Positions 50,635 through 61,228 of a stretch of DNA of 64,000 nucleotides are shown piece after piece. The notes beneath the pieces are model-generated. The model was not told where the DNA came from. It made no database searches and worked only from the letters and a program-made list of their open reading frames with translations. Position 1 is the stretch's first letter. Each line of letters begins with the position of its first letter. Source of the DNA: Mesorhizobium loti (GTDB taxonomy: Bacteria; Pseudomonadota; Alphaproteobacteria; Rhizobiales; Rhizobiaceae); assembly GCA_002356515.1 (NCBI GenBank), contig AP017605.1, positions 620,001 to 684,000 on the forward strand. The letters are read 5' to 3'. A program made the position numbers and the translations under genes.

Positions 50635-51867
50635 CTACTGTGTCAGCGGCGGCAAAGTTTGGTTGCGCGGCTGCAGCAGCGCCAAGACGGCTGTCGATGC
50701 GGCAAGGATAGCAGTCACGGTCAAAGGCGCTGTAGGGCCATAGGTGTCCACAGCATAGCCGCCGACAACCGCGCCGATGGTGATGGCGACCTGAAAAGAG
50801 GCGACCATCAGGCTGCCCGCCGCTTCCAGCGCGTCCGGCGCTGCGCGAGACAAATTTGTCGGCAGCACCACCGGCGCCATGCCGAAGGCGAAGCCCCACA
50901 ACGTAGCGAAGCCAAAGGCAACGCCAATGTGCACGCCCCAAAGCACCAATGCCAGCGCCGCAAACGCCATCAATGCGGCGGTAACCACGAGAGCCACGTG
51001 GATATTGGCGTCGGCCATGCGGCCACCGGCAATATTGCCGATCACTGCGGCGATGCCAAATCCGAGCAACGCCAGGGCAATTGGCCCGGTTGCAAGGAGC
51101 GTCACATGTTCGAGAAAGGGACGCACATAGACCGAGCCGGCAAAATGCCCCGTCATCAGCAAAAGAATGGCAAGCATACCAAGTTGAATGCCACGCCGCC
51201 GTGTCAGCCGAAGGACGTCTGCAAGACTATTGCTCGCTGTTGCAGGCAAAGACGGCAGGCTAAGCAACTGCAGCAACATGGCAACCACGGCCAGCCCCGC
51301 TGTCATGGCCATGGCGCTGCGCCATCCCAGCCAGTCGCTGATCAGCGCACCCATCGACGGTGCGGCAATGGTGGCGAGCGAGACGCCGAGGGTGACGATA
51401 GCCATGCCCCGACCTGTCGCATTGGCGCCAACCAGCCTCGCGACGACGGCGACCGAAAGCGCCCAGAAAGCGCTGAGAGCGATTCCCAGCCCGGCCCGGC
51501 CTAGCAACAGCAGCCAGAAATTGGGTGCCAGCGCCGCAAGAATATTGGAAGCGACCGCTAGGGCCATGAGGCCAACCAGCACCGTCTTGCGGTTCAATCG
51601 GCCGATGAGAACATTGCTCAACATGGCCGTCACGGCACCGATGGAAGCGGTGGCGGTGACGACCTGTCCGGCCGTTCCCTCGCTGATCCCGAGATCGCGC
51701 GCCATTGGCGTCAGCAGACCTGCCGGCAGAAATTCGGCTGAGACCAGGGCAAAGCTGGTGGCCGCCAATGAAACGACCGCGAACCAGGTGGTTGCGCTCC
51801 AGGCGGCCGGCGCAGCGGCGTCAACGTCTATCGTCGCGTCTTCAAGCTGTAATGTTGTGTCAGTCAC
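50635..51867 (-). CDS. MFS exporter (AraJ/SotB-like)
   Basis: A 410-aa protein with 12 predicted helices. The MFS loop motif is GRLNRKTVL after helix 2, and the family's ALSVAVVARL region is present. It starts at GTG 51867. The ribosome-binding GGAG lies inside a perfect 13-bp hairpin directly upstream. It lies just downstream of the AraC-family gene on the same strand and is its likely target. Substrate unknown; related proteins export sugars or drugs. Confidence 0.9.
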   Translation of the reverse strand: MTDTTLQLEDATIDVDAAAPAAWSATTWFAVVSLAATSFALVSAEFLPAGLLTPMARDLGISEGTAGQVVTATASIGAVTAMLSNVLIGRLNRKTVLVGLMALAVASNILAALAPNFWLLLLGRAGLGIALSAFWALSVAVVARLVGANATGRGMAIVTLGVSLATIAAPSMGALISDWLGWRSAMAMTAGLAVVAMLLQLLSLPSLPATASNSLADVLRLTRRRGIQLGMLAILLLMTGHFAGSVYVRPFLEHVTLLATGPIALALLGFGIAAVIGNIAGGRMADANIHVALVVTAALMAFAALALVLWGVHIGVAFGFATLWGFAFGMAPVVLPTNLSRAAPDALEAAGSLMVASFQVAITIGAVVGGYAVDTYGPTAPLTVTAILAASTAVLALLQPRNQTLPPLTQ

Positions 51868-51869
51868 GG

Positions 51870-51896
51870 GAAGATCTCCAAAGTTTGGAGATCTTC
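51870..51896 (-). promoter_or_regulatory. Perfect 13-bp inverted repeat covering the MFS ribosome-binding site
   Basis: GAAGATCTCCAAA and TTTGGAGATCTTC are fully complementary around one central base, ending two bases before the GTG start of the MFS gene. The GGAG in the second arm is the only good ribosome-binding site and is paired with CTCC in the first arm. In DNA it could also be the operator of the adjacent AraC-family regulator or of another dimeric repressor. Confidence 0.85.
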
Positions 51897-51926
51897 ATAA
51901 ACGAGTCTTTTCGGATGATATGTATC

Positions 51927-52916
51927 TCAAAATCCGAAATCCATGTCTATTCGTCCGGGAATTGTGCGACGCACAACGCCTGGCGAGACATTGGTGATGC
52001 GCTTGAAGGCACGAGCGAAGGATGCCTCGGAATCATAGCCCAAGCGGGTAGCAACCTCGGCCACCGACAAGCCGTTTTGCCCCAACAACTCACGGGCAAG
52101 CTGCATGCGCAAACGGGCGAGATAGCGTGCAGCACCCTCTCCCAATATAGCGCTGAAGCGCTCAGCGAAAATCGAGCGCGATTGGCCTGCCAGGCTGGCG
52201 AGGCTTTCGAGCGTCCAGTTATGGCCGGGGTCTCTGTGCATGGCTGCCAGGGCGCGGCCAATATGGGGGTCGCGGATGGCAGCGAGCCAACCGGTGGTCG
52301 AAGCTCCCGTACAATTGACCCAGCAGCGAATGAGCCGGGCTGTCAGCAAGTCCGCCATACGCGACAAGATGGTGGCGCTGCCCATCTGCGGTTGCGCGGC
52401 CTCCGCGGTCATGGCCGCCAGCAACGGACCAACCACCGGATCATTGGCGGCCACGTCGCAACCCTTAATGATAGGCGGCATCAGCGTGATCAATGGGTTT
52501 AAAGCACAGGCGCCTAAGGCCATCGAGCCGCAGAAAAGGGTGCTTGTCGCGCCCGTGCCTTCCCGTACGACTTCGCAGACGTTGCTTCCCAACTTGGTTA
52601 CCCGGCAATCATCGAGCGAGCCGCCTGCAACGTCCGGCGCGCTGGCCAGCCGATGGGCGATGCCTTGCGGCAGCAGCGCCAGATCGCCATCGCGCAACTC
52701 CTGCCAGCCTTGCGCTTCGGTATGGATCCAGCAAGGACCCTGACCGACGAAGTGAAAACGAAGCAGCGATTGTTGCGGAAACTCTATGCTCCAAGGATGT
52801 CGGAGCTCGCAGCGGCCATAACTGACGCCGCTCATGCGAAAGTCTTGCAGGACTTCGCTGAGCGCATCCATCGGAATATGGGGCGGCGGAGACGGCCGGG
52901 ACGAATGGATAGTCAT
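51927..52916 (-). CDS. AraC-family regulator with cupin-type N-terminus
   Basis: A 329-aa regulator; the ATG at 52916 gives MTIHSSRPSPPP, though a downstream ATG (MDALSEVLQD) is also possible. The N-terminal cupin (RCS-type, about residues 15-190) has WQELRDGDLALLPQGIAHRL, and the C-terminal 100 residues contain LESLASLAGQSRSIFAERFS and VAEVATRLGYDSEASFARAF. It precedes the MFS exporter by 59 nt on the same strand, so it likely controls it. Confidence 0.92.
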   Translation of the reverse strand: MTIHSSRPSPPPHIPMDALSEVLQDFRMSGVSYGRCELRHPWSIEFPQQSLLRFHFVGQGPCWIHTEAQGWQELRDGDLALLPQGIAHRLASAPDVAGGSLDDCRVTKLGSNVCEVVREGTGATSTLFCGSMALGACALNPLITLMPPIIKGCDVAANDPVVGPLLAAMTAEAAQPQMGSATILSRMADLLTARLIRCWVNCTGASTTGWLAAIRDPHIGRALAAMHRDPGHNWTLESLASLAGQSRSIFAERFSAILGEGAARYLARLRMQLARELLGQNGLSVAEVATRLGYDSEASFARAFKRITNVSPGVVRRTIPGRIDMDFGF

Positions 52917-53077
52917 CCCGCCGATATAGGAACCAATCGTCCGGCGGGCAAGCGGAGACGGTTGTTCCACCAGGGGAAACGCTTCAAAGGCACCTACCCG
53001 TCCTGGCAGGCTCCCCGCCCTTGCCTCCCGCTCCAACTGCATGCAAGGAGTGCTGTCGGACATAAGGAACAAGAGGC

Positions 53078-54913
53078 ATGGCAGCGGAAGCGTCGGGCAG
53101 CGATCTCATTCAGGTGGTGGCGCTGCTTGCCGCGGGTGTCGTCGCCGTTCCGATCTTCAAACGCATGGGCCTCGGCTCGATCCTGGGCTATCTCGCCGCC
53201 GGCGTGGTGATCGGCCCGTTTGGTCTCCGTATCTTTTCCGAATCAGGGGCCATCCTCCATGTCGCCGAACTCGGCGTCGTCATGTTCCTGTTCATCATCG
53301 GGCTGGAAATGCAGCCATCGCGGCTTTGGGGCTTGCGGCGCGAAATCTTCGGGCTCGGGGCGCTGCAGGTAGGCGTCTGCGCGGTTCTGCTGACCGGTGT
53401 CGGTGTGGCCGGAGGCTTTCCCATCTCGCAATCCTTCGTCGCCGGCGCCGGTTTCGTGCTGACCTCGACCGCCATCGTCATGCAGCTTCTCGAGGAACGC
53501 GGCGAGATCGCCTCGCCGAAAGGCCAGCGCATCGTCTCCATCCTGCTGCTGGAAGATCTTGCCATCGTGCCGCTGCTGGCCCTGATCGCGTTCCTGGCGC
53601 CGGGCGGCGCCGACACCAGCCTGTCGGAAAGGCTGACCGAGGTCGGCATCGGCCTTGCCGCGATCGTCGGACTGGTGCTGGCCGGACGCTATCTGCTCAA
53701 CCCCTTCTTCCGCATCCTGGCGGATGCCCGTGCCCGTGAGGTGATGACGGCTGCAGCGCTTCTGGTCGTGCTCGGATCGGCGCTCGCCATGCAACTCAGT
53801 GGCCTGTCGATGGCGATGGGCGCGTTCCTGGCCGGCGTTCTTCTGTCCGAATCGACCTTCCGCCATCAGTTGGAAGCCGACATCGAGCCGTTCCGCGGCA
53901 TCCTGCTCGGCCTCTTCTTCCTTGCGGTCGGCATGTCGCTCGACCTGCATGTGGTGGCCGCGAACTGGAGGCTGGTCGCCATCTATGTCGTCGCCTACAT
54001 GGTGATGAAGGCGGTCGGCATCTACATCGTCGCCCGCATCCTCAAAACAGGCCATCGCGAAGCGCTGGAACGCGCTGTCTTCATGGCGCAGGGCGGTGAA
54101 TTCGCCTTTGTCCTCTACTCCGCCGCCGCTGCCGTCGGCATCATCGACAGCCAGGCCAATGCGACGCTGACGGCAATCGTCATCATTTCCATGGTGCTGA
54201 CGCCATTGGCGATCATCGCCTTGCGCTATGTCACCCCGCGCGACGAGCAGTCGCTCGACGGCGTCGATGTCGCCGACGGCCTCACCGGCAGTGTGCTGGT
54301 CATCGGTTTCGGCCGCTTCGGCCAGATCGCCAGCCAGCCGCTGCTGCTTCGCGGCATTGACGTGTCGATCATCGACAACGATGTCGAGATGATCCAGGCG
54401 GCCGCCGATTTCGGCTTCAAGGTCTATTATGGCGACGGCACGCGGCTCGACATCCTGCGCGCCGCGGGCGCTGGCCAGGCGCGCGCCGTACTGATCTGCG
54501 TCGACAAGGCCGATGCCGCCGTTCGCATCGCCGAGCTCGTCAAGGCTGAATTTCCCTTGCTTACCGTGCTGGCGCGCGCCTTCGATCGCGGCACCGCTCT
54601 GCAACTCATCCGTGTCGGCGTCGATTATCAGCTGCGCGAGACTTTCGAATCGGCATTGGTTTTCGGTGGCTCGGCGCTGGAATCGCTTGGTGTCGATCCT
54701 GAAGACGTCGCTGAAACGATCGAGGACGTCAGGCGCCGCGACACCGACCGTTTTGAAACCCAGCTCGCCGAAGGCATCCGCGCCGGCCAGCGCTTCTTGC
54801 GGGGCAATATCGGCACGCCTATTCCGACACCGCTCTCTACGCCGCGCCGCCCCGGTAAGGCCCTCAATGAAGAGACGGCCGGCGTTCTGCAGAAATCCGA
54901 AACTGCCGATTGA
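53078..54913 (+). CDS. CPA2-family cation:proton antiporter with TrkA-N domain
   Basis: A 611-aa KefB/KefC-like protein: about 12 helices (residues 10-385) with GYLAAGVVIGPFG, then a cytoplasmic TrkA-N nucleotide-binding domain (GSVLVIGFGRFGQIASQPL, about residue 406 on) that regulates potassium efflux. AAGAGG precedes the ATG. No kefF/kefG-like ancillary flavoprotein is next to it; the following gene is DUF924. Confidence 0.93.
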   Translation: MAAEASGSDLIQVVALLAAGVVAVPIFKRMGLGSILGYLAAGVVIGPFGLRIFSESGAILHVAELGVVMFLFIIGLEMQPSRLWGLRREIFGLGALQVGVCAVLLTGVGVAGGFPISQSFVAGAGFVLTSTAIVMQLLEERGEIASPKGQRIVSILLLEDLAIVPLLALIAFLAPGGADTSLSERLTEVGIGLAAIVGLVLAGRYLLNPFFRILADARAREVMTAAALLVVLGSALAMQLSGLSMAMGAFLAGVLLSESTFRHQLEADIEPFRGILLGLFFLAVGMSLDLHVVAANWRLVAIYVVAYMVMKAVGIYIVARILKTGHREALERAVFMAQGGEFAFVLYSAAAAVGIIDSQANATLTAIVIISMVLTPLAIIALRYVTPRDEQSLDGVDVADGLTGSVLVIGFGRFGQIASQPLLLRGIDVSIIDNDVEMIQAAADFGFKVYYGDGTRLDILRAAGAGQARAVLICVDKADAAVRIAELVKAEFPLLTVLARAFDRGTALQLIRVGVDYQLRETFESALVFGGSALESLGVDPEDVAETIEDVRRRDTDRFETQLAEGIRAGQRFLRGNIGTPIPTPLSTPRRPGKALNEETAGVLQKSETAD

Positions 54914-54928
54914 ACTAAGGATTCATGC

Positions 54929-55474
54929 ATGGAATTGGACAGCAGAGCCCTGTCGGTCACCAAATTCTGGCGTGACGCCGGCGAGGATGCATGGTTCGAG
55001 AAGAACGAGGCTTTCGATGCCGATTTTCGCGACCGCTTTCTCGATCTGCACTACGCCGCCGCGCGGCGCGAATGCGACGCCTGGTCGGAGCACGCCGAAG
55101 GCTCGCTAGCGCTGATGATCCTGCTCGACCAGTTTCCGCGCAATTGCTTTCGCGGCACTGGCCATATGTGCGCCACCGACCCGCTGGCGAAGCATTTCGC
55201 TCAAAAGGCGGTCACATCAGGGCATGATCTGGCGCTGGAACCGGAACTCCGCGTCTTCCTGTACTTGCCGTTCGAACATTCGGAAAACCTTGCCGACCAG
55301 GACATTTCGGTCGAACTGCACACCGCCAGGGCCGAATTCAACCTGAAATACGCAGTGGAGCATCGCGACATCATCCAGCGCTTCGGAAGGTTTCCGCACC
55401 GAAACAGGTTTCTTGGCCGCGAGACGACACCGGAGGAACAGGCATTTCTCGACGACGGTGGGTTTTCCGGCTGA
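54929..55474 (+). CDS. DUF924 family protein
   Basis: A 181-aa all-helical protein with the family signature (TKFWRDAGEDAWFEKNEAF, then LALMILLDQFPRNCFRGT and FLYLPFEHSENLADQ). The fold is TPR-like; function unknown. It begins 15 nt after the CPA2 antiporter and is probably co-transcribed with it, a pairing often seen in alphaproteobacteria. It converges on folK. Confidence 0.92.
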   Translation: MELDSRALSVTKFWRDAGEDAWFEKNEAFDADFRDRFLDLHYAAARRECDAWSEHAEGSLALMILLDQFPRNCFRGTGHMCATDPLAKHFAQKAVTSGHDLALEPELRVFLYLPFEHSENLADQDISVELHTARAEFNLKYAVEHRDIIQRFGRFPHRNRFLGRETTPEEQAFLDDGGFSG

Positions 55475-55509
55475 TCGCTATGACGGTCGGCGACCACCTG
55501 GCGGAGAGC

Positions 55510-56022
55510 TCAGGTCAGCCACCAGTCACGGCCGGACGGCAGGCGTTCGATGCCTGATGCATCGACCGCAGCCAATCGCTCGGACACGCTTCGCCCGCCG
55601 ACAGCAAGATCCGGCGCGATTTCGGCCAGCGGCGCCAGCACGAAGGCGCGCTCCAGCATGCGCGGATGCGGTACTTCCAGCCCGGTCTCGTGGATGACAC
55701 GGTCGCCGAACACCAGGATGTCGATATCGATCAGGCGGGGCCCCCAGCGCTCCTCGCGCACGCGCTTCAGCTTCCGCTCCGCATCGAGGCAGAGGTCAAG
55801 CAGTGCCCGCGGCGAAAGCCGGGTCGACAATTCGGCCGCGGCGTTGAGGAAATCGGGCTGATCAAGCTTGCCCCAGGGCGGCGTGCGGTAGTGCGAGGAG
55901 ACGGCGGCGACGCGCGTGTCCGCATCGGCATCGAGAATGCGCAGCGCCGAGGCCATCGAGGCCGCCGGGTCGCCCAGATTGCCGCCGAGGCTGAGGTAGA
56001 CGGTGTTACTCGGGCCAGACAA
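55510..56022 (-). CDS. folK: 2-amino-4-hydroxy-6-hydroxymethyldihydropteridine pyrophosphokinase
   Basis: A 170-aa kinase (SLGGNLGDPAASM, VSSHYRTPPWG, RWGPRLIDIDILVFGDR, PHPRMLERAFVLAPLAEI), with all family motifs. It activates the pterin for FolP. It starts at a TTG inside the end of folB (17-nt overlap), preceded by GAGGTG. The order folP-folB-folK is the standard alphaproteobacterial folate cluster. Confidence 0.95.
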   Translation of the reverse strand: MSGPSNTVYLSLGGNLGDPAASMASALRILDADADTRVAAVSSHYRTPPWGKLDQPDFLNAAAELSTRLSPRALLDLCLDAERKLKRVREERWGPRLIDIDILVFGDRVIHETGLEVPHPRMLERAFVLAPLAEIAPDLAVGGRSVSERLAAVDASGIERLPSGRDWWLT

Positions 56023-56365
56023 CGGTCACCTCGACATAATCGAGCACACCAGGCACCGGCGCGTTCGGCTTGCGCACTGTGATTTCGGCCCTCCTGATCT
56101 GCGGAAACCGCTCCGTCAGCGCCTTTGCCACTTCCATGGCCAGGGCCTCGATCAGGAAGCGCCGCTCGCCGGTGATGATCTTCTCGATCACCGTGAAGGC
56201 AATGCCGTAATTGACGGTTTCCTCGATGGCATCGTCGACAAGCGCGCGTCCGGGTTCGACCGACAGCACCGCATCGACATAGAAACGCTGTCCGAGCGCC
56301 TCCTCCTCGTCAAGCACGCCATGCCGGGCAAAGAAGGCACAGTTCTTCAGGCGGATGACATACAT
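56006..56365 (-). CDS. folB: Dihydroneopterin aldolase
   Basis: A 119-aa enzyme (MYVIRLKNCAFFARHGVLDEE, where HGVxxxE carries the catalytic Glu; then FLIEALAMEVAKAL). It forms octamers and makes 6-hydroxymethyl-dihydropterin. folK starts inside its 3' end. It is separated from folP by a palindromic repeat. Confidence 0.96.
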   Translation of the reverse strand: MYVIRLKNCAFFARHGVLDEEEALGQRFYVDAVLSVEPGRALVDDAIEETVNYGIAFTVIEKIITGERRFLIEALAMEVAKALTERFPQIRRAEITVRKPNAPVPGVLDYVEVTVVWPE

Positions 56366-56383
56366 GGCTCAGCGTCCCGATCC

Positions 56384-56479
56384 TTAGAGCGACGTGCGTC
56401 CACTTGGACGCACAAAGTACGCTCTAACACTTTGAATCTACGCATCGTGCTTTCCGAAAATCGATTCCGATTTTCGGGC
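56384..56479. repeat. Palindromic intergenic repeat, family C, overlapping the end of folP
   Basis: Contains CCGAAAATCG with CGATTTTCGG (10-bp arms, 56454-56477) and GTGCGTCC with GGACGCAC (56391-56414 region), flanked by TAGAGCG and CGCTCTAA. The stop codon of folP and its last dozen codons lie inside it. This type of element is common in Mesorhizobium-like genomes (established knowledge, not checked here). Confidence 0.8.
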
Positions 56480-57322
56480 CGATGCGGCGTTTTCAAGAGC
56501 CAGCATAGCATCCGCCACGGCCAGCGCGTCCACGTTGATTGCGACATCATGGACGCGAAACAGATGCGCGCCCTTGAGCCTGAGAATGACGCTGGTCGCC
56601 GCCGTCCCGGCGGCCCGGTCGGCGGCATCGCGGCCGGTGACGGTGCCGATGAAGCGTTTTCGCGAGGTGCCGGCCATCAATGGAAAGCCGAGCGCATGGA
56701 GCTCGGAAAACCTCGCCATCAGGTCGAGATTTTCCTCAGCCGTCTCCTTGGCGAAGCCGAAACCGGGATCCAGCACGATGCGATCGTCCGCAATGCCGTT
56801 GCGACGGGCGATCTCCAGCGACTTTTCCAGGAACGCAAACTGGTCGGCTATGACGTCGGGCAGCTTCTCGCGATCCCGCCCGGTATGCATGATGATGAGC
56901 CCGGCGCCGGTTTCGGCGGCGACCCGTGCAATATCGGGCTCGCGCTGAAGGCCCCACACATCGTTGACGATATGCGCGCCGGCAGCCACCGCCAGCCGCG
57001 CGGTCTCGGCACGATAGGTGTCGACCGAAACCAACACCTCATTGGCGTTCGCCAGCGCCTCGATCACGGGCAAAATACGCGCCTGTTCCTCGCTGGCCGA
57101 TACAGCGGCGGCGCCCGGCCGGGTCGATTCCCCACCGACGTCGATAATCTCTGCCCCTTCCCCGATCATGCGGCGCGCCTGGGTCAGCGCCGCTTCGGGC
57201 GCATCAAACAGGCCGCCGTCGGAAAAGCTGTCGGGAGTGACGTTGAGGATGCCGACGACCACGGCCTTGCCGCCAAGGTCGAGATGGCGTCCATGCGCCA
57301 GCTGCCATCGCCTCGCCGTCAT
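56438..57322 (-). CDS. folP: Dihydropteroate synthase
   Basis: A 294-aa enzyme that joins pterin pyrophosphate to p-aminobenzoate. NVTPDSFSDGGLF, GAEIIDVGGESTRPGA, DVWGLQ and DPGFGFAKETAEENLDL are the canonical motifs; GTSRKRFIG is the pABA-side loop. It is the target of sulfonamides. Its last 12 or so codons (KSESIFGKHDA) and TAG come from a palindromic repeat, so the C-terminal tail looks recently added. Confidence 0.95.
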   Translation of the reverse strand: MTARRWQLAHGRHLDLGGKAVVVGILNVTPDSFSDGGLFDAPEAALTQARRMIGEGAEIIDVGGESTRPGAAAVSASEEQARILPVIEALANANEVLVSVDTYRAETARLAVAAGAHIVNDVWGLQREPDIARVAAETGAGLIIMHTGRDREKLPDVIADQFAFLEKSLEIARRNGIADDRIVLDPGFGFAKETAEENLDLMARFSELHALGFPLMAGTSRKRFIGTVTGRDAADRAAGTAATSVILRLKGAHLFRVHDVAINVDALAVADAMLALENAASARKSESIFGKHDA

Positions 57323-57437
57323 TGTTCATCAACCATGGGGCTCATCAACCAAGGGCTCATCAACGATGTGTGATCCGCAAAGGATCAATTCCGTTGCGTC
57401 GGCAACGGCCGTAAAGCAAGGTGGGTAAAGAGGCAAT

Positions 57438-58058
57438 ATGATGAAACGATCCCTGCTTTACGCACTGCTGTTTGCCGCGACCGCCGTCCCGGCGGGCGCG
57501 GCCAATCTGGTGAAAACATACAGCTATTTTTCCATTGGCGGCAGCACGCTCGAAGATATCGAGAAGCAGCTCTCCATACATGGGCCCCAGGTCAAAAGCA
57601 CGGGCTCGCGCCACCCCGGCGCCACCCAGATGGCCTTCACCACCCGTATCAGCTACGCCAAGCAGGCCGGCTCCTGCCGGATCGCCGACGCGGTCGTGAC
57701 CGTCAAGGTCAAGGTGATCCTTCCGGAATGGCGACGCCCGCGCAAGGCGGACCCTGACGTGAAGCTGTTCTGGGACACGCTGGTCGCCGACATCAAGCGC
57801 CACGAAGAACGCCATGTCGAGATCGCCAAGAACCATGCACGCGCGCTTGAAGACGCGCTGAAGGCGACCTATCCGCAGAAGGATTGCGGTGCGGCCAAGG
57901 CCAAGGCGGCCGAGATCACCGCCGCCATCCTCGCCAGGCACGACCGCGCCCAGGTGCAGTTCGATCGCGTCGAAAGCGTCAATTTCGAAAGCCGTATCCT
58001 GCGCCTCATGCGCTATCGCATCCAGCGCATCGAGAGTGGCCAGTTGCCGCCGGCCTGA
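57438..58058 (+). CDS. DUF922 protein, putative secreted zinc-dependent protease
   Basis: A 206-aa exported protein (signal peptide about residues 1-20, cleavage AGA-AN). The HEERH in KRHEERHVEIAKNHA fits the HExxH zinc site of the DUF922 family. Four Cys may form disulfides in the periplasm. GAGG precedes the ATG. It is divergent from folP with a 115-nt gap. Protease activity is inferred from the motif and family only. Confidence 0.87.
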   Translation: MMKRSLLYALLFAATAVPAGAANLVKTYSYFSIGGSTLEDIEKQLSIHGPQVKSTGSRHPGATQMAFTTRISYAKQAGSCRIADAVVTVKVKVILPEWRRPRKADPDVKLFWDTLVADIKRHEERHVEIAKNHARALEDALKATYPQKDCGAAKAKAAEITAAILARHDRAQVQFDRVESVNFESRILRLMRYRIQRIESGQLPPA

Positions 58059-58285
58059 ATTTCGTCGGTGCCCTCGACGGCGCCGATGCAGGCCAACCCG
58101 GCCGAAGCGTAGTGCCAGCTTCGAAAAATTTCGAATGGCAGTCGAAATCGGCCTATACGAGGCGACATATCACGGGTTGGCGGGCACAACCCTCGAGGTA
58201 CGAGCACCACGACCGATCGCGCGCGGACACACCAGGCAAGCCCAATCGGTGACCGGACAGCGCGCAAAGCACATGGACAAAGACT

Positions 58286-59767
58286 ATGGACCAGGCTGCC
58301 GGCAAGCAGACCATGGCGGCTGCCGCCACACCGCTGACCGAAAGCGAGAAGAACGCCATCATCGGCGGCGTTCTCCTGTCCATGCTGCTGGCGGCGCTCG
58401 ACCAGACCATCATCGCGCCGGCCATGCCGACCATCGCGCGTGCGCTCGGCCACGCCGAGTATTTGCCCTGGATGGTCACCGGCTATCTCCTGACCGCCAC
58501 CGCCGTGGCACCGCTCTATGGCAAGATTTCCGACGTTTATGGCCGCCGCCCGACCGTTTACGCGGCGATCCTCATCTTCCTCGTCGGATCGGTGGTGAGC
58601 GCTATGGCCCCCAACATGTTCGTGCTGGTGATAGGGCGCGCGATCCAGGGGGCCGGCGGCGGCGGTCTGTTTGCGCTGGCGCAAACCGTCATCGGTGACC
58701 TCGTGCCGCCGCGCGAACGCGCACGTTATGCGGCCTGGGTCTCCGGCACTTGGGCCGTCGCCAGCATTGCCGGGCCACTGCTGGGCGGCACCTTCGCCCA
58801 GCATCTCCACTGGTCGCTGATCTTCTGGATCAACATTCCGCTTGGGCTTCTGGCCATGGCGATCATCAACAAGCCGCTGAAGAAGCTGCCGATTGCAGCC
58901 AAACATCACCGCATCGACGGGTTGGGCGCCGTGCTTCTGGTCATCGCCACCGCACTTCTGCTTCTGGCGCTCAACTGGGGCGGCAGCACCTATCCCTGGT
59001 TTTCGCGCGAAATCCTCGGGCTGGTGGCCTGTTCCGCCGTCTTCTGGGCCCTGTTCGCCCTCAGACTGCTAAGGGCCACCGAGCCGTTGATCTCGCTTGA
59101 GGTGTTGAGCAACCCGATCGTACTCGCCGGTGCGCTGTCGATGTTCCTGCTGCAGGCGGCGAATATCGGCGCCTCGGTCTACTTGCCGGTCTATCTGCAG
59201 ACCGTCATCGGGCTCTCCGTCAGTGAATCGGGAATGGCCATGCTCGGTCTTTTGCTCGGCACGGTCGCCGGCGCCGCTTCCAGCGGCCGCCTCATCCCCC
59301 GCTTCGTGCACTACAAGCGCATCGCCATGATCGGCATCACTCTGGCCATTGCCAGCATCGGCATGCTCAGTGCCATTGCGGAACACGCCTCGCTGCTCGA
59401 GGTCGAGATCCTGACCACCCTCATCGGCTTGGGTGGCGGAACGACATTCCCGGTCGCGACCGTCTCTGTCCAGAACGCCGTCGACCGGGCCCATCTCGGG
59501 GTTGCGACCGGCGTGCTGACCTTCCTGCGCACGCTGGGTGGCGCGCTGGGCGTCGCCCTGCTCGGAGCCGTCGCGCTCGGCTACGGCCTGCCGCTCTCCG
59601 CCGAGGGCTCGCAGACGCATATTCAGCTGACATCGGCGTTGCCGTTCGTGATGATCTTCATCACCGCCGGCATCACGCTGGTGCTGGGGCTTGTCGCAAT
59701 GATGCTGATGCCGGAAAAGCCGCTGCGTGGCCGCGACGAGGCGGCCGCGCCCGTTCTCGCGGAATAG
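58286..59767 (+). CDS. DHA2-type MFS drug exporter
   Basis: A 493-aa EmrB/QacA-like protein with 14 predicted helices. Family motifs: LAALDQTIIAPAMPTIAR, the ATAVAPLYGKISDVYGRRP loop, GRAIQGAGGGGLFALAQ and WRWIFWIN-like WSLIFWINIPLGLLAM. It probably exports hydrophobic toxic compounds with the proton gradient; substrate unknown. The 227-nt upstream gap has no supported gene, and no periplasmic EmrA partner is adjacent. Confidence 0.92.
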   Translation: MDQAAGKQTMAAAATPLTESEKNAIIGGVLLSMLLAALDQTIIAPAMPTIARALGHAEYLPWMVTGYLLTATAVAPLYGKISDVYGRRPTVYAAILIFLVGSVVSAMAPNMFVLVIGRAIQGAGGGGLFALAQTVIGDLVPPRERARYAAWVSGTWAVASIAGPLLGGTFAQHLHWSLIFWINIPLGLLAMAIINKPLKKLPIAAKHHRIDGLGAVLLVIATALLLLALNWGGSTYPWFSREILGLVACSAVFWALFALRLLRATEPLISLEVLSNPIVLAGALSMFLLQAANIGASVYLPVYLQTVIGLSVSESGMAMLGLLLGTVAGAASSGRLIPRFVHYKRIAMIGITLAIASIGMLSAIAEHASLLEVEILTTLIGLGGGTTFPVATVSVQNAVDRAHLGVATGVLTFLRTLGGALGVALLGAVALGYGLPLSAEGSQTHIQLTSALPFVMIFITAGITLVLGLVAMMLMPEKPLRGRDEAAAPVLAE

Positions 59768-59777
59768 AAGCGCCTTC

Positions 59778-60875
<1,098 letters not shown>

Positions 60876-60907
60876 TCAAAGAAATTGGAACGTGGGCCGA
60901 AGGCCCC

Positions 60908-61228
60908 TTAGCCCTGGCGCTCCGGCACCCGCACCACCAGGCCGTCGAGCGCATCGCGCACCTTGATCTGGCAGGACAGCCGCGAGTTCGGCTGGACGTC
61001 GTAGGCGAAGTCCAGCATGTCCTCTTCCATCGCCTCCGGCTCGCCGACTTCCGCCGTCCAGGCTTCGTCGACATAGACATGGCAGGTGGCGCAGGCGCAG
61101 GCGCCGCCGCACTCCGCCTCGATCCCCGGCACGGCGTTGCGGATGGCGTTTTCCATGACCGTCGAGCCGTTTTCGGCGTCCACGTCGAATTGTGTGCCGT
61201 CATGGGCGATGAAGGTCAGCTTGGTCAT
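60908..61228 (-). CDS. Adrenodoxin-type [2Fe-2S] ferredoxin
   Basis: A 106-aa ferredoxin. The cluster ligands are visible in [17 protein letters not shown] (Cys-x5-Cys-x2-Cys) and the fourth in SRLSCQIKV. It starts [18 protein letters not shown]. Such proteins feed electrons to monooxygenases or iron-sulfur assembly. It precedes the ferredoxin reductase on the same strand, which should reduce it. Confidence 0.94.
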   Translation of the reverse strand: MTKLTFIAHDGTQFDVDAENGSTVMENAIRNAVPGIEAECGGACACATCHVYVDEAWTAEVGEPEAMEEDMLDFAYDVQPNSRLSCQIKVRDALDGLVVRVPERQG

